Part shown: piece after piece, positions 27,141-39,300 of the stretch | Layout: each line of letters opens with the position of its first letter | How positions within the stretch are numbered: the first letter of the stretch is position 1 | Assembly: GCF_002443255.2 (NCBI RefSeq) | Contig: NW_019211458.1 | Location: 24,560,757-24,624,756, forward strand | DNA length: 64,000 nucleotides | Reading direction: 5' to 3' | DNA from: Varroa destructor | Lineage: Eukaryota > Arthropoda > Arachnida > Mesostigmata > Varroidae | Notes under the pieces: generated by a model | Databases searched by the model: none | Told to the model about the DNA's origin: nothing | Seen by the model: the letters and a program-made list of their open reading frames with translations, nothing else | Translations under genes and position numbers: made by a program

Positions 27141-27922
27141 CTTCATTGAGTCGCATGATCGTTTAGCGACGCTAGAAACCATGCTCGTTCAAGCTGTTGC
27201 TTCGATAAAGTAGTTAGGCGACGCGATACCGTAAACTGTATGAAAATAGCTTTTTCTAATTATAAAGATAAGTTGCCGTCTTCGTATCAGCGATTAGATG
27301 GTTATGATATACTGTCTGATCGAACGGCAAGTTCCGTTGAGCAAACTTTTCTCCACTGTCCAGTTTACAACTAGGTATAATGGAAATCGAGTGTAAGACG
27401 GACTAGTTCGTATCAACATAAAATAGTCAAATGATGATATGTGTTTATTCAGAAAGGAGGTTTAAACATGATTTTCTCAGCGTTAACTATTTATACACAT
27501 CGTATAGTACTACAAATAACAGAAAGCATCTATATTTTTATCGTTTATTGGTCTTCATTAACAGGACATGATGCCCTGCAAGCGGGTCATGTTTCTCTTG
27601 GTTGTATGATATAGTTTTATTTTGACTATTCCTCTACCATGGATGATCTTGCAAAGGCGAATGCTGAATTTATACGAATATGAGTATTCTTATTAATCAG
27701 CGAAGCGGCGTTTTGCGGTGCCACTATTACAATCCATTGCAATAAGTAATGATCTAGAAGTCTGAAAAAGTGACGGATGTTCTTGGACCCGCCGGTGCCG
27801 CACGAACTTATCGACTGCTATTTTCTGCTCCGTCTGCGTATCGTCCTCTACGTCCTCTTGGTTTATACCCGCAACAGGGTATATACGTTTCCCAAACGTT
27901 TTTTAATGTCTGATGACGTTAG

Positions 27923-28062
27923 ACCATCGCCTGTTTGATTGATCTCCCGATCCGCTGGTATCGCGCAAAACAACTGGCAGATGACCATGGAGCCCGCATG
28001 CTAGTCACCCGGAAATATACGACGCACGGCGATGCATTTACTGGCGAAGACGAAATCATGAG
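27923..28062 (+). CDS. Candidate internal exon (unassigned protein)
   Basis: The frame is open from directly after an in-frame TTAG acceptor to a consensus donor (ATGAG then GTAAGT), phase 2. It reads TIACLIDLPIRWYRAKQLAD followed by a segment ending GDAFTGEDEIMR. GC-rich third codon positions and a perfect donor favour a real exon. I do not recognise the family. It is phase-compatible with the candidate last exon at 32345. Confidence 0.3.
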
Positions 28063-28895
28063 GTAAGTGGACATGCGTAAACTTTCCGTATAATCGTCTG
28101 TTGACGTTCAACTCCGTTGCATAAACCAGGTGGCCGGTAGATACAGGACTTTGGAATGGCAAGCTGCCCCGTTAACGTTTCGTCTCTGTTGTTTATGGTT
28201 CTGTTATGTGGGCAGCCTTACAGGCGCACGCGGTGACGCTTTTGTACCATCATTCAGTCTTTCGGTTCAATTCAGCGTGACACTTTGCCGTAGCAGTTTA
28301 CTCGGGGAAAGCAGGATATCCTACAAGTGTCGAACAATAGCAATAGCACTGGCCAGAACAACGTCAATGACAGCAGTAGCAAAAGTTATATGTTACGGAA
28401 TCTGTCTTTACCGTTGTACGGATTAAACTCGAGTAGAGTCAATCCGTTCCATGTTGTAGGAACATGTGTAGCTACGTATTGTTCAGAGGGTTGATTTCAG
28501 TTATCACGAGACCTTTGACTGTGAGGTACGCGGGGAAATAAATGCCTATTTCACGCTTGCAAATCGCTAATAGACAGTGGTGATTAAGTATTTGCTGTTC
28601 GTCGAACGAAAAAAAATCCACTGGAGCAAAAAATGGTTATAGCAGATAGCGTATCAACGCGGGTGGACTGTCGATGGTCGATGCCTTGAGAATCGTCTTG
28701 ACAATGAATCTCGAATTGCGTACTAAACAGTTTTTGTTTGTCTAATTACGGCGTACGAAAAACTTAACATACAATGTTGTAATTACAAGCGAATTGAAAA
28801 ATGCTAGCAAACGCTATAGGAATGTTTGAATTAGGCTAGTAACAGATAGCTTCGCAGGTGATAGATACGGTAACAGAGAGGAAAAACTCTCAAAA

Positions 28896-28935
28896 CAAAA
28901 AGGCAGCGATAACTGCCGTTATCTCTGCCTTTTTG
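28896..28935. repeat. Imperfect 18-bp hairpin, 4-nt loop
   Basis: CAAAAAGGCAG pairs with CTGCCTTTTTG, then after one mismatch GATAAC pairs with GTTATC around a TGCC loop. The whole structure is 40 nt. Confidence 0.8.
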
Positions 28936-29922
28936 ATTTGACTGGTGGATTTGACTGATGATGACTGGATGATGAGGACTGGAGGACGACAGTGAACGGT
29001 CGTAAGGTGATATGTAAACGTTTCATTTTAACGTACGACCACCCCCCGGGAATACCTGAGTTTTATCAAAGGACAACTACACAAGCCATTATCTCTAGTG
29101 CAGGTCTGGATTGAGACGCAGAATCTTCGAACGATTTCGCCAATGACACGCTAAGTGTTTTACCATAAACAATAGTGAGTATGCGAAGGATTCATAGGAG
29201 TACTGTTATTTTCCATCTATCCTGGCATATGAATGTACAGCAGCAAGGCCAGTCGGGTCACGATAGCCGAAGCAATCGAGAGTCGATCGGCGAGGTTGAA
29301 CACTTCACTGCTTTCTTCAGAGTCCAACACGAAACAACACGGTAGGTGAAGAACAAATAAGCAAAAATGGCGAAAAATTCGTTTCATAAAAAATCAAGCT
29401 ACCGGATAAGTCGACTACATTTAGTATACAACGGCCTTCTCGGAAATTATAATTAGTGCAAACATTGTTTTGTCTTTGTTTTTGTACCTCAAATTATTTT
29501 CTTGTCCAGGTTCGGCTTTGATATAACACTATTCTGAAGCACCGTTTGTTCTCTGCGGGATCGTATTTGCGAAGCGTAATTTGCTGCTTCATATTCTATA
29601 GAATGGATGATACGCCATTCAGGTTCTGTGAAGTCTATGGAGCACATGGGAACTCCCTGATCACAACGTACTATCCATTGGGTTAATTGCAGCATAATTG
29701 AAAAAAAAACATACCACAGTAATAAAAATGGTTACGCATACAATGTATGGAATTGTGTTTCGGAACCATCGTTGTATATACTCTAACGACTTTCACGTTC
29801 GGGATTAGATTAGAAAGGACAAACGTATTACGTATCCTGTATAACATGAATAATGTGTAAGTACTATTAATGATGTCCTGAATTTCCTCAGTTATAATGT
29901 CAAACGAATAAGGTTTACTTAC

Positions 29923-29984
29923 CATATTTGAAGAAGCACCATTACGCTGATTATTTGTAGAGTGCTCGCAACGGTTGATAACAT
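29923..29984 (-). CDS. Candidate signal-peptide exon
   Basis: ATG at 29984 starts MLSTVASTLQIISVMVLLQI, a short hydrophobic N-terminus like a signal peptide, ending at a consensus donor (ATATG then GTAAGT), phase 2. It could be a first coding exon of a secreted or membrane protein on the minus strand. The match rests on hydrophobicity and one splice site only. Confidence 0.25.
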
Positions 29985-32344
29985 TCTACGTTTCGAAGAC
30001 TTTTCACGAAACTATCGATGCGAAAAGTTTCTGTTCTTTGTTTTTTAGTATGTACATAAAAGAATTGCGGAGCATTTCTATGTATATTACTGTATACTGG
30101 CGTGTTCACAACAGTTAGTTTAGAAAGGCTATTTACTTTATAAGAATACACTCGTTTCTCTATATTATTCTAACGGCGAACCTTATAGCTGACTTTTCCT
30201 CATTCAGTCAGAGGTTACTAGATCTCGTATCACTATTTTTATGTTTTCTATCCTGCTGTGAATAGCATATATTTACGAAAATCATCAAATTCTTTCAGAC
30301 TCACATATAGCGAAAGCAAATGGAAAACTTACGACATATAAAACCGACGGCCATATGTATAAGAAGTGAATGGTCTCAGAAATGATCCTACGTATGATTT
30401 ATACGCTGCATTTTGAAGTCCAGCTCAGAGGTTATGCGTGTCTTTGTCTATCTACACTGTAAATGTATCTCTTATTTTATACTAACTGCTTGCCACCAGT
30501 CGCATCGTTGGCAGGTTTCGCCTGTTGTTACTTCGTAAGCGACTTTTGTCTTGCTCTGTCTAGTTGCATGTTGCAAACGGTGTTGAAAGGGGCTAGCGTT
30601 ACTCAAGGTACTGGTACTACGCGGGCGGGAGAGCCACTTTTCGTTGACAAATAGCTCAGAACACGAAAGCATCGTGGCCACATCGAGTTTCGTATGTTAA
30701 GAAGAGTCTGCCGTTACAGTTCGGACTTGTCATCTGGAAGATTTACCGGTAGCAAAGTATAACTTCGCAGTTCGAACTGGTTACTTAGACGATGGAAAAA
30801 GCCCAAGGACAGTCAGTATTCGTTTAGCCGCCGTGGCTGCTTTGAAAGTTTATTCGATTTGACGCCGGCTGCCGATGCGTAATGGGAAATGTTTTCATTT
30901 GTGATGCGTTTTTCTGAACGATTAGCGATAAGGATAGACAATCAGACGAGGAGCTCGTTTCACTGAAAATTTGTATTTCTGACAACTTAAATCGACAGCA
31001 ACGTATCTGAGCCATCGTCAGCTCTTAACGGTAGCTAATGGGTGACATTCCGGTAGGTACTTCAAAAACTGTGACTTTCGGGCGTCGTTGAATAGCTAAC
31101 AAAATCACCATCTATGAGGTCCCCATAAAACGGGAAAAATGTAGTTTATATGTTCTTCAGTATTATAGTAATTACGTACAGGCATAGCATAACATTGGTA
31201 ATAATTATTATTAGTAGCGTTATGTTTGTTTTATCTGTATATATAAGCGCCTCATACTTATTAGACGTATCCTCTGTTTTTCCTACAGCTGTACAAGTAC
31301 AAGACCAAACGATGTAACTACAAAATTACACCGTTCGGGCCTTTCGGGGGTCGTCGGCACGATCCATATAAGCACTTTCTATATGACGACGTATAACAGA
31401 ATTCTCAATCGATCTGCTAACTTCGGTCTCAATTTATGTCTGTCTAAATTATGTAGAAAATGGCTTCCTAAAGGGAATAATAAAACGGGACATTCAAGGC
31501 ATCATGTTGGACTTAATTCGAAAACACGCGCGCCCCCTAATGGGAATTAATTAGCGACCTGGCAGAATTACGAGTGAATGTCTGTTTGGAAACTGGAGAG
31601 CTAGGACTCATTTTGGGAGTCGTGCCAGGTGCTCGCCGTGGCAGTAGCGGCGTCGAGGGGCAATGTATCTTATTAATGCAACTGATCATTTGAAGAATGT
31701 TAACGCGAATGCATTTTTAGCGACGTAGACATCTAACAGTTAACTGACATCATACCGAGTACGATGGTAAGGTACTTTTCTTTACCATATAAGGTGTGAA
31801 CTCTGATCTGGATTCGATTAGTATTACCAATTCATAAGTTAAATACATTTTTAGTTATTTCTCCTCACTAAGTGAAGCACTGCCTGTGTGGTTCCGTTTC
31901 ATGCCTCGATCTAGATATTTTCCACGCATAAACATTGTATATAGCATCTACGCTAATAAACATAAACGTTTCTTATTAAAAGAAAAAAACAAATCTCGGT
32001 ACTAAGACACTCGTTCGTTTGCTACATGCTTATTAAGATGAAGCTGGCTATTATTTGTACGTCATAACAATGACAAAAAGGAAGTATAATATCAATTGAT
32101 TTTACATTACAATTGCTTTTTTTCATAACGACCCACCTGCAGGTAGATGAAATTATTCTTAAGACCACCTAACTATATAGTCCGTTGTGCGTTGAAAATG
32201 TTCATGTACGATACACAGATTTACAGTATACCTTCAAATAATTTTTTTGTGATGTATTTGAAATGTTTTACGTTGATTCGGTTGCTAGGCGGGTGTTGAA
32301 TGAAAGCACAATGTATGACAAAAAAGGGACGCAGTTTTTTTTAG

Positions 32345-32435
32345 AGTGCGTCAGAAATTTCTTGGCCAGACTGGCCCGGTGAAAGCAATTTCCGAAAAAG
32401 CTGAACTATTTTCATTTGGTACCATAAGCGCCTAG
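32345..32435 (+). CDS. Candidate terminal exon (unassigned protein)
   Basis: Starts after a strong acceptor (GCAGTTTTTTTTAG), reads VRQKFLGQTGPVKAISEKAE then LFSFGTISA and stops at TAG. An AATAAA follows at 32560. Its phase (one base before GTG) accepts the AG left by the exon at 27923-28062. Short, so the evidence is modest. Confidence 0.25.
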
Positions 32436-33336
32436 ATGTCATGCCGCTTCAGTAGCAGCGTATGTAAAATACACACGATAACAGAAAGGTGTACGCGAAT
32501 CTTTAACATTTTTTTTTAAGTTGGCCTAACCTAAAATCGTATCGGGGCGAGCTCAGTAGAATAAAAACGAGTCCTTTTAGATCTTAAGTGAATATGAAGC
32601 ATTAAAAACGCCACAGAAGATCGTAACATAAGTGTTTGTAGCTTATGACAATGATTTTCGGTCCATCTGTCTAAACGACAATATAGAACACCTTTGAATT
32701 AGGTACACTGAGTGAAGAAAAACAACATCATTCGCATTTCAATTCAACAGATTTCTCTGAAGAAAAAGCCAAGAATATTTTTTTTTGTCGCCAACACCAG
32801 ATATTCGTTCCTGTAAATGGATTTTTACGTTTAGGGTTGTAATTGAATTTTGGCTTCAGACGGCTTCAATAAATTAATACACATGGCCTCAATAAAAAGT
32901 AACGACCAGGTCACGATGAGTTGGATGCTCACTTTTGAATACATTGTAAACTAGAAATATAGAAAGAAACAAAGGATTATTATTAACTAACATTTTATTT
33001 AAGGGCACGGTACAATGGTTTTTCTGCAAGTTACGTCTTCATAATATATGTATAGAGGTTTTTTGACAACAGTTTAGGCCTGTACATGTATAAGGACCAC
33101 GCATGACGTTTGTCCCCATAAAGCTTAGTGTGTGTTTGGTCCATAAGTGAAGTAATAATGATAACTGTAATAATAATACGCAGTAAATAGCGTGTATCAT
33201 TGAAAGATCAGCTGGATGGCATTAGACCTTTTTCTATTCAATAAATATAGACCCGTTTCCAAACAAATAATAAAAAATAATATATATTAATAATAAATAA
33301 TAAATATAGATATTTATTTACGTATGTCTTCTGTAG

Positions 33337-33408
33337 GAACAAAACACGGCAATGGAGTTGAGTGCAAGTACCAGCGAAGTCGATCTTGAATCGTTTTTTA
33401 CGCTGTGA
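33337..33408 (+). CDS. Possible short terminal exon
   Basis: Follows a good acceptor (ATGTCTTCTGTAG) and reads EQNTAMELSASTSEVDLESF to a TGA in phase 0; phase 1 is also open for 17 codons. It may compete with or be unrelated to the candidate exon at 32345. Confidence 0.15.
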   Translation, partial: EQNTAMELSASTSEVDLESFFTL

Positions 33409-34713
33409 TTGCGGAAGATACCTCAACGTTATCAGCACTATGTGAAATAGCTTTCAATTCGAACACGATAAGATTATACTTATAGAATCATAATCAGCTC
33501 TTTCCTAGCCGTAGTACAGTCAAATAGCTACCATCCATACATTGAAAGAACGGTAATATAACGAACTTACTGATTAGTACTGATAGCTAAGAAAAATACT
33601 CATGTCAGACGTTTGCTTGTGATGTGTCTCTGAATTAGCTTGTCGGATAGGAAACAGCTGATAGGAGCCGTCTGGAATTTGCCCTCTAGAAAGTAGAATC
33701 GAGTTAATACCTGTGTGCAAGGTACATTTGAATTTGCATATCATCCGTATGTGTTTAATTGTGCCGGTGTTTGACAATACTTTATCTAGGCCTCCAAAAG
33801 GACCTTGTAGATATTAATGAAGCTAACCGAACGGGACATCTGGAAATTCTCTAAGTAAAATATATAATAATTTTGGAAAAAGCTATAATGAAGAGATATC
33901 ATTGACTGGTGATCGGCTCGTAAGTAGTAGCAGTTTCGACAACCTCGTAATAACAGCATGTCTCAACAGCTTTAGGTTAGCGTGTATTTAGTCTAGATGT
34001 AAGAGCATGGCCAAGAAACTGCGATGTTGAAGGCTACCTTATCTTGGATGATTCGATGATACACTTGATACACACAAAGTAATAATCAACCATCGCCTTT
34101 ATCTGAGATTAATAGATTTCTTCGTTTTATTATCTTAGGTTGTCACAAAAGACTATCGGAAAGCACACACACCTTCATGTATCGTGTCAGCATGGCGTAC
34201 CTAATAGCAAACCAAAATACCTTATTATGACATAGTGATGCAAGATATATCCTATGAAGATCCTTCTTTTTCTTCTATAACATCCTTAGATCGTTAAAAA
34301 AATTGCGGTTATTGGGAAACGGGCAATGTTCCCATGATTCTGCTCATACACTGCACAGTCTCCATACATGCCAGAACCGATTTTGCCTTTCTCCTATGTC
34401 AAATTGTTCTAACCGCGTATTTTTCGATATACAGAGAGTATGTGTCTATATTTTTAAATATTATACCTGCGCATTTATTTAAGCACGTCGCCGCGTTACC
34501 CGTAAACTACAGATACTATATATCGACTTCAATTAGTACTTCAATCATAACTTCCTTCGCAACTTAGTAATACAGATCTAGAAGAAACTTTTTGCCAACT
34601 TATATTAATAGAATATTGGGTTCGCGTGAAGTTTTTGTTCGAAAGCGATGCAGTGTTTACGTCGTTAATAAGAGAAGATCCTTGAACGTACATGAAAGCC
34701 TATCGCTTTTTTT

Positions 34714-34735
34714 GGGGTGGGGGGGTGGGGCAGGG
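34714..34735 (+). other. G-quadruplex motif
   Basis: GGGG, T, GGGGGGG, T, GGGG, CA, GGG: four or more G runs with loops of 1-2 nt, preceded by a T run. This fits the consensus for a very stable parallel quadruplex. Confidence 0.8.
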
Positions 34736-35375
34736 CATCGGCTATGAAGAAACCCATACGTAGCAGCTAAAAATTGTAGTTGGCTTCAGCGCCAGAGTGT
34801 ACAACTTTCTAATTTTTACGTCACAACCTAATGGTATAATGATTTAGAACAAAAAAAGTAAGCGATCGGTTAGAAGAAATGGGTTAGGGAAGGCGGTTAG
34901 GTAATTAATACGCGAACTCTATCGAGTTAGATTCGTTGTATGGCAAGAGCCTGTTACGGCGGTCCGGAGCTTCACTTTTTGTTTAGACCCTGAAGTCGCT
35001 GTTCCTGGACAACGCTCCCAAAACGTAAACCTGTTACCACATCAACGTAAAATACTCGCTCTTACTTGCCTTTTAAATTGACGTAAGATCACTCAGAAAC
35101 TGGATTTTGTCAGGCATTTAAACAATACCGCTTATAGGTAAAAGGCATGCATTACATATATTTGGCAGCCATTATCGTTAGTGATTTTAACTATATTCGT
35201 ATATGCAACGAACAGTATAGCGTGTTACTCTTTCATCTCTGATGTCCGATCACTCACTCAGATAATTCCATGTTAGTTAATCCTTATGGAAGACTTAGTC
35301 CTAACGATTGGGGCGCATCTCTAATGACACTCCGCTATCCTATCATATGATGCAGTTCACATCCGCGGGCACCTT

Positions 35376-35756
35376 CTATGCGCGCGTTAACGTAGCCAAC
35401 GTTTCACCGGTTGACTCGTATGGCGGCGGTGGCACTTCTAATTCGGCTTCGGAGTGCATTGGATATTGAATTTTAGAAAAGGGTGGTATCTTGATCACGC
35501 AAAAAATCTGTGACTCTTGACTGGTTGTCGAGTTGTTTTCTGAGCGAGTTTCCTCCAACGAAGATTCTTCATCGTCGTAGACAAGCTGAGCACCACTACT
35601 GCGACCTTCGGCCAGACGGAGCAAGCCCTGGTGTCCGGGGAAAATCTGTGGTTCGAGTACGTACGCGGATTCGTTGCGTTTGCATTGGCCACAAAAGTAT
35701 ACGACCAGTAGTGAAAATATCAACGCGAATATAATGCCTAGGGTGGCAGTTTCCAT
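35376..35756 (-). CDS. Small single-pass membrane protein with PPPPY motif
   Basis: A complete 126-residue ORF in one exon. The start at 35756 is in an ideal context (ACCATGG) with an in-frame TGA 12 bases upstream. A very short N-terminus (METATLG) leads into one hydrophobic segment (about residues 7-21, IIFALIFSLLVVYF), then CGQCKR, which suggests an anchor with the C-terminus in the cytoplasm. The cytoplasmic part has an acidic patch (DDEESSLEET), Ser/Thr-rich sequence and near the end LEVPPPPYESTGET. PPPPY is a WW-domain ligand typical of adaptors for Nedd4-family ubiquitin ligases. I cannot name the family; the layout recalls small PY-motif adaptors such as commissureless, but no specific similarity is claimed. 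Confidence 0.7.
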   Translation of the reverse strand: METATLGIIFALIFSLLVVYFCGQCKRNESAYVLEPQIFPGHQGLLRLAEGRSSGAQLVYDDEESSLEETRSENNSTTSQESQIFCVIKIPPFSKIQYPMHSEAELEVPPPPYESTGETLATLTRA

Positions 35757-36300
35757 GGTTACATTTCAGCTAGGTACAAACCTAGTGGTTGACGATGGTA
35801 AAAGGTACGACGATGGCAAGCTATCGGTAAGTTGGTCGATCCATACTGCCTTTTCTACCTATCGAGTAGGGTTGTATGAAAGCGAGCAGTGCAATCGTAA
35901 ATATATGCTTCTCGACTTGCAGGAAAGCGTCCGTGAACTCAGCAAACTAGACAGCTTACTGACTGGCTCAATGGAGCTGGTAAACTCTTCTACTCGTAGA
36001 ACCTTCTGTTTTTTCTCTTCACCAGACCGGATTGATTGCATCGCTCAATGTGTGATCAGCAGATCTATCGGATATGACTGTCTCCCAGCTCCCGAATGAT
36101 CGTACGTAACACTCATTGGCTCAACTCCCTCGAATAGAAGAGAGTCGCGGGAGATACAGCCGATGCGATAGAATACGTTCTCGTAAGGCGCTACGACTGA
36201 TCGACTGATTCTTGCGATACAGAGATCTATTGGGTAAGGGCACACATGGAAGTGGCGATAAGGTAATCAAATGCCAAATGGTCCCTCATGTTGTTTTGAC
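35757..36300. promoter_or_regulatory. Probable 5' flank of the PPPPY membrane protein gene
   Basis: GC content is higher than around it and ORFs are open on both strands (plus 35674-36099, minus 36045-36245), as often seen near promoters. The plus-strand ORF of 141 codons overlaps the membrane protein gene head to head; no domain is visible in it. Confidence 0.3.
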
Positions 36301-39300
36301 GTACTATTAAGTAAGATGTCACACGATAATTCGAGCTCGGTGATTCCTGCGAACCTATGACTGCCTGTCGTTATGTCCAATGTAGACACTGCTCAACAAA
36401 GATATGGTGCTTACGAAAAACCTGTGCCAGTTAACTACATACATGCTATGCCGACATGCCCTATAGTAGACTACCCATACCAGATACAGTCGCTTGAAAA
36501 TAGCCACCTAAATAGTTTTGTCAATTTGTACTGGTGTACATAAAAACAGATCAGTACCTGTCTGTTTTCGAACAAATATTTCGAAAACTGAAGAAAATTG
36601 CAATGGCGTCCTAATATCGAAAAAGACTCATACACCACAACGAGCTGTGCCCTATGATGTGGGATGGTTCGATAGTGCATAGTGTATTTATTCTTTTTCT
36701 TTCAGGCAAACTATTGTTGTGTTTACAAGGTTGCAGAATGTATGTCCAATTAAATTTTAATGATGATAAACGAGGATTCTGTTAAAAGGCATTCCGTCAA
36801 ACCCCTTCGGTAGACGCAAATCGAAAACATTTTTTCCTTTTAAATGTGAACGTTATTTCGGAAATTATTAATGGCATCGAGCCACATCGGGTATTTTGAG
36901 TCAATTGCAAAGAGATATTTAGTATACAATTGATGATGTTTCATCTGAAAGCTTCTTCCGGCAAACATACTTATAGCATTCTTTGAAGTATTTCCAAGGA
37001 AGAAGTTTAGTTCGTAGTCAAAGCGTTAAGCTGAATTAGAGAACCCCTGAAACATCGCAACGGCCTACGACCGGCAACGAGAAACGGTCGGAGCATTGAT
37101 CTAACAAACAGGGTAGTAAAGTTAATCAATAACAATGTATGGCTCAATCGTATTTACATAAATACGTGGACACCTGAGCTTTCGAATTGGTACTTTAAAA
37201 GTCAAAGCTAGCAGTAGCAAATATCAGTTCCGTGAATGCGGCTCTCGTCCTTAGCCCTAGTTCTGAATCTAGCCTTCTACGCATATTATTACAAGGGGAA
37301 GCACGCTTGACAAAAATTAATGTTCTTATGTTCGGCATTTGGTAAAGTTAGTAGTATCACTTTGTACTGATTTCTGCTACCCCCCATCCTTTAGCCTGTA
37401 AAATCAAAATCCGTATTTTTGCTAAACTCATACGGATTCATTCGACAGGAATTCAGTTTGCCATATTTCTCTAGATTAAAAATGACGGTTTCATTCTCAA
37501 TCCGCTATGCCTTAGCACAGGTCTCTTGTTTCTACCTTGTCTGCATTTGTTAAACAGAGGGAGGACCCATTTTTTTGGCATAGATATACCTAATGGCATA
37601 AAATGAAAGAGATTAGCTTTAATATGTTAAGAGTGATAAGTTGAGCCATATTTAGGTTGGTCAGGAATGAGTCTGCGTTATCGTGATAGCGGAAATCGGG
37701 TTGTGACATTTTATAGGGTTTTTAACACTGAGCGAGTATATATTCTCTGTGTTTCGGACCCAAACATTTAGAGGTAAAAGATACCTCCTCCAATGGGCAC
37801 GTGCGGCGGCAATGCTGCTAATTGTCGTTAATTGCTCAATGACGATGATCGTGTAAACGGGATATGGCAGATATTATTTCTGGGAAAAGAAATGACTGAA
37901 ATTGAAAAAGTATTAGGAAATTAAGGACACGCTTACGTAAAAGAGACTCTGCTTTTTCTTTTTACAATATCGGCAAGTTGTATTAGGTCAAATGAGATAC
38001 ATTCGAATGGGTCACGTTCGACTGAATTTCGAATAAAATTTCTGCAGTTAGAGACGCTTCCGTAAGACCCATCCCGTTTTTTCACGTGGTACTACCCCAA
38101 CTTGAAATGGGACAAGCAGAATGCTAAAATTAGTCGTAATTTAAAAGACATTGATGTGTGTGCTTCCAGGGACATATACGCCCCAAGACAGGGTGAAATC
38201 GAGTATCTTGCCGGAGTTTGAGATGACATTATCTCCTTTATGTGATTTCCTGGTCCTGCTACCCTAAATAATCAACACAGTTAAAACATTAGTGCAGATC
38301 GACGAATTCGGTTTGGGCGTGGACACAAATCTGTGCCCGCTAGTTTCATTCGATAATACTTGAAGGTATTATCCGTTCAACTAATATTTCTATAATTCCT
38401 CACCTATTATTTCGGTTAGTCAAAATAGCGACCGCTGGTTAACGTAAGATAATATGTTTTCACAGATATCGAAGACTTTCAAAAGATTTCGCCTCTTTAG
38501 ATAATCTGATCCAAGACGCTTGGGTGCTTCTATGCGTCCCTATCGGTACGTGAGATCTGAAGCGTTTTGGTTAGTCTAGGAAGTGCGTTGTCTGCCTATA
38601 GCAATTCGTGTAAAGATACAAAGCGTTCGCTTGACGCAAACCTAATTAGGGTCATCATAACCTATATTTTGAATAATTATAGATCAATTATTATAAACAG
38701 TTTCGCTTGATTAATGAAAAAAAATCATTTGATTTATTTCAACTAAATGGTTCGAGTTTTACCCTCAGAAACGCCACTACATTAGACAACTCTCCCCGGC
38801 TTTGAAATTACTCTCTGTTAGCTATGCTGTGGCTGTGTCTACCCTTACAGTTCGTAGAGGAGCATTTTACTACATATTTACGTTAATAGCAGAGGTATTA
38901 GTCTTAAGTCTAGCAAAATACAGCTTTAGCTACGATGCAAATTGCCATATTATCTATATTATAGTGAACTACCTACGTTCCTTTAGACATTGTCATTAAG
39001 CTTCAAAGCAAACAATCAACAACCTTTATCTAGTTTAAGGGTCTCACAACAAAATTGTCTCTGTGCTATCTTTACATCTAACACTGACCTAACGAGCATC
39101 TGCGGAGCGAGTGTCTTTGGCAAACTCTCCATCATTATATCGCGAGAAACAAAAGCCTAGAGGGTTCACCCTAATGCTACTCACGATAAACGTCCCAGTC
39201 AGTTTGACTTAAGGCAATAGGGTGGTCTTGAATGAATATCGCGTCGAAACGATTAGTTGATACATATTGACTATCAAATGAAAACATAAACTGTAACTTG

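Larger units (their letters stand above)
28063..32344. other. AT-rich stretch, possible intron
   Basis: Mostly non-coding. Besides the candidates listed separately it contains a 50-codon open frame at about 31536-31686 (plus strand, includes SDLAELRVNVCLETGELGLI) without clear splice borders or family. Confidence 0.4.
32436..35375. other. AT-rich intergenic stretch
   Basis: No supported gene apart from the small candidate at 33337. Contains the G-rich motif at 34714. Confidence 0.45.
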
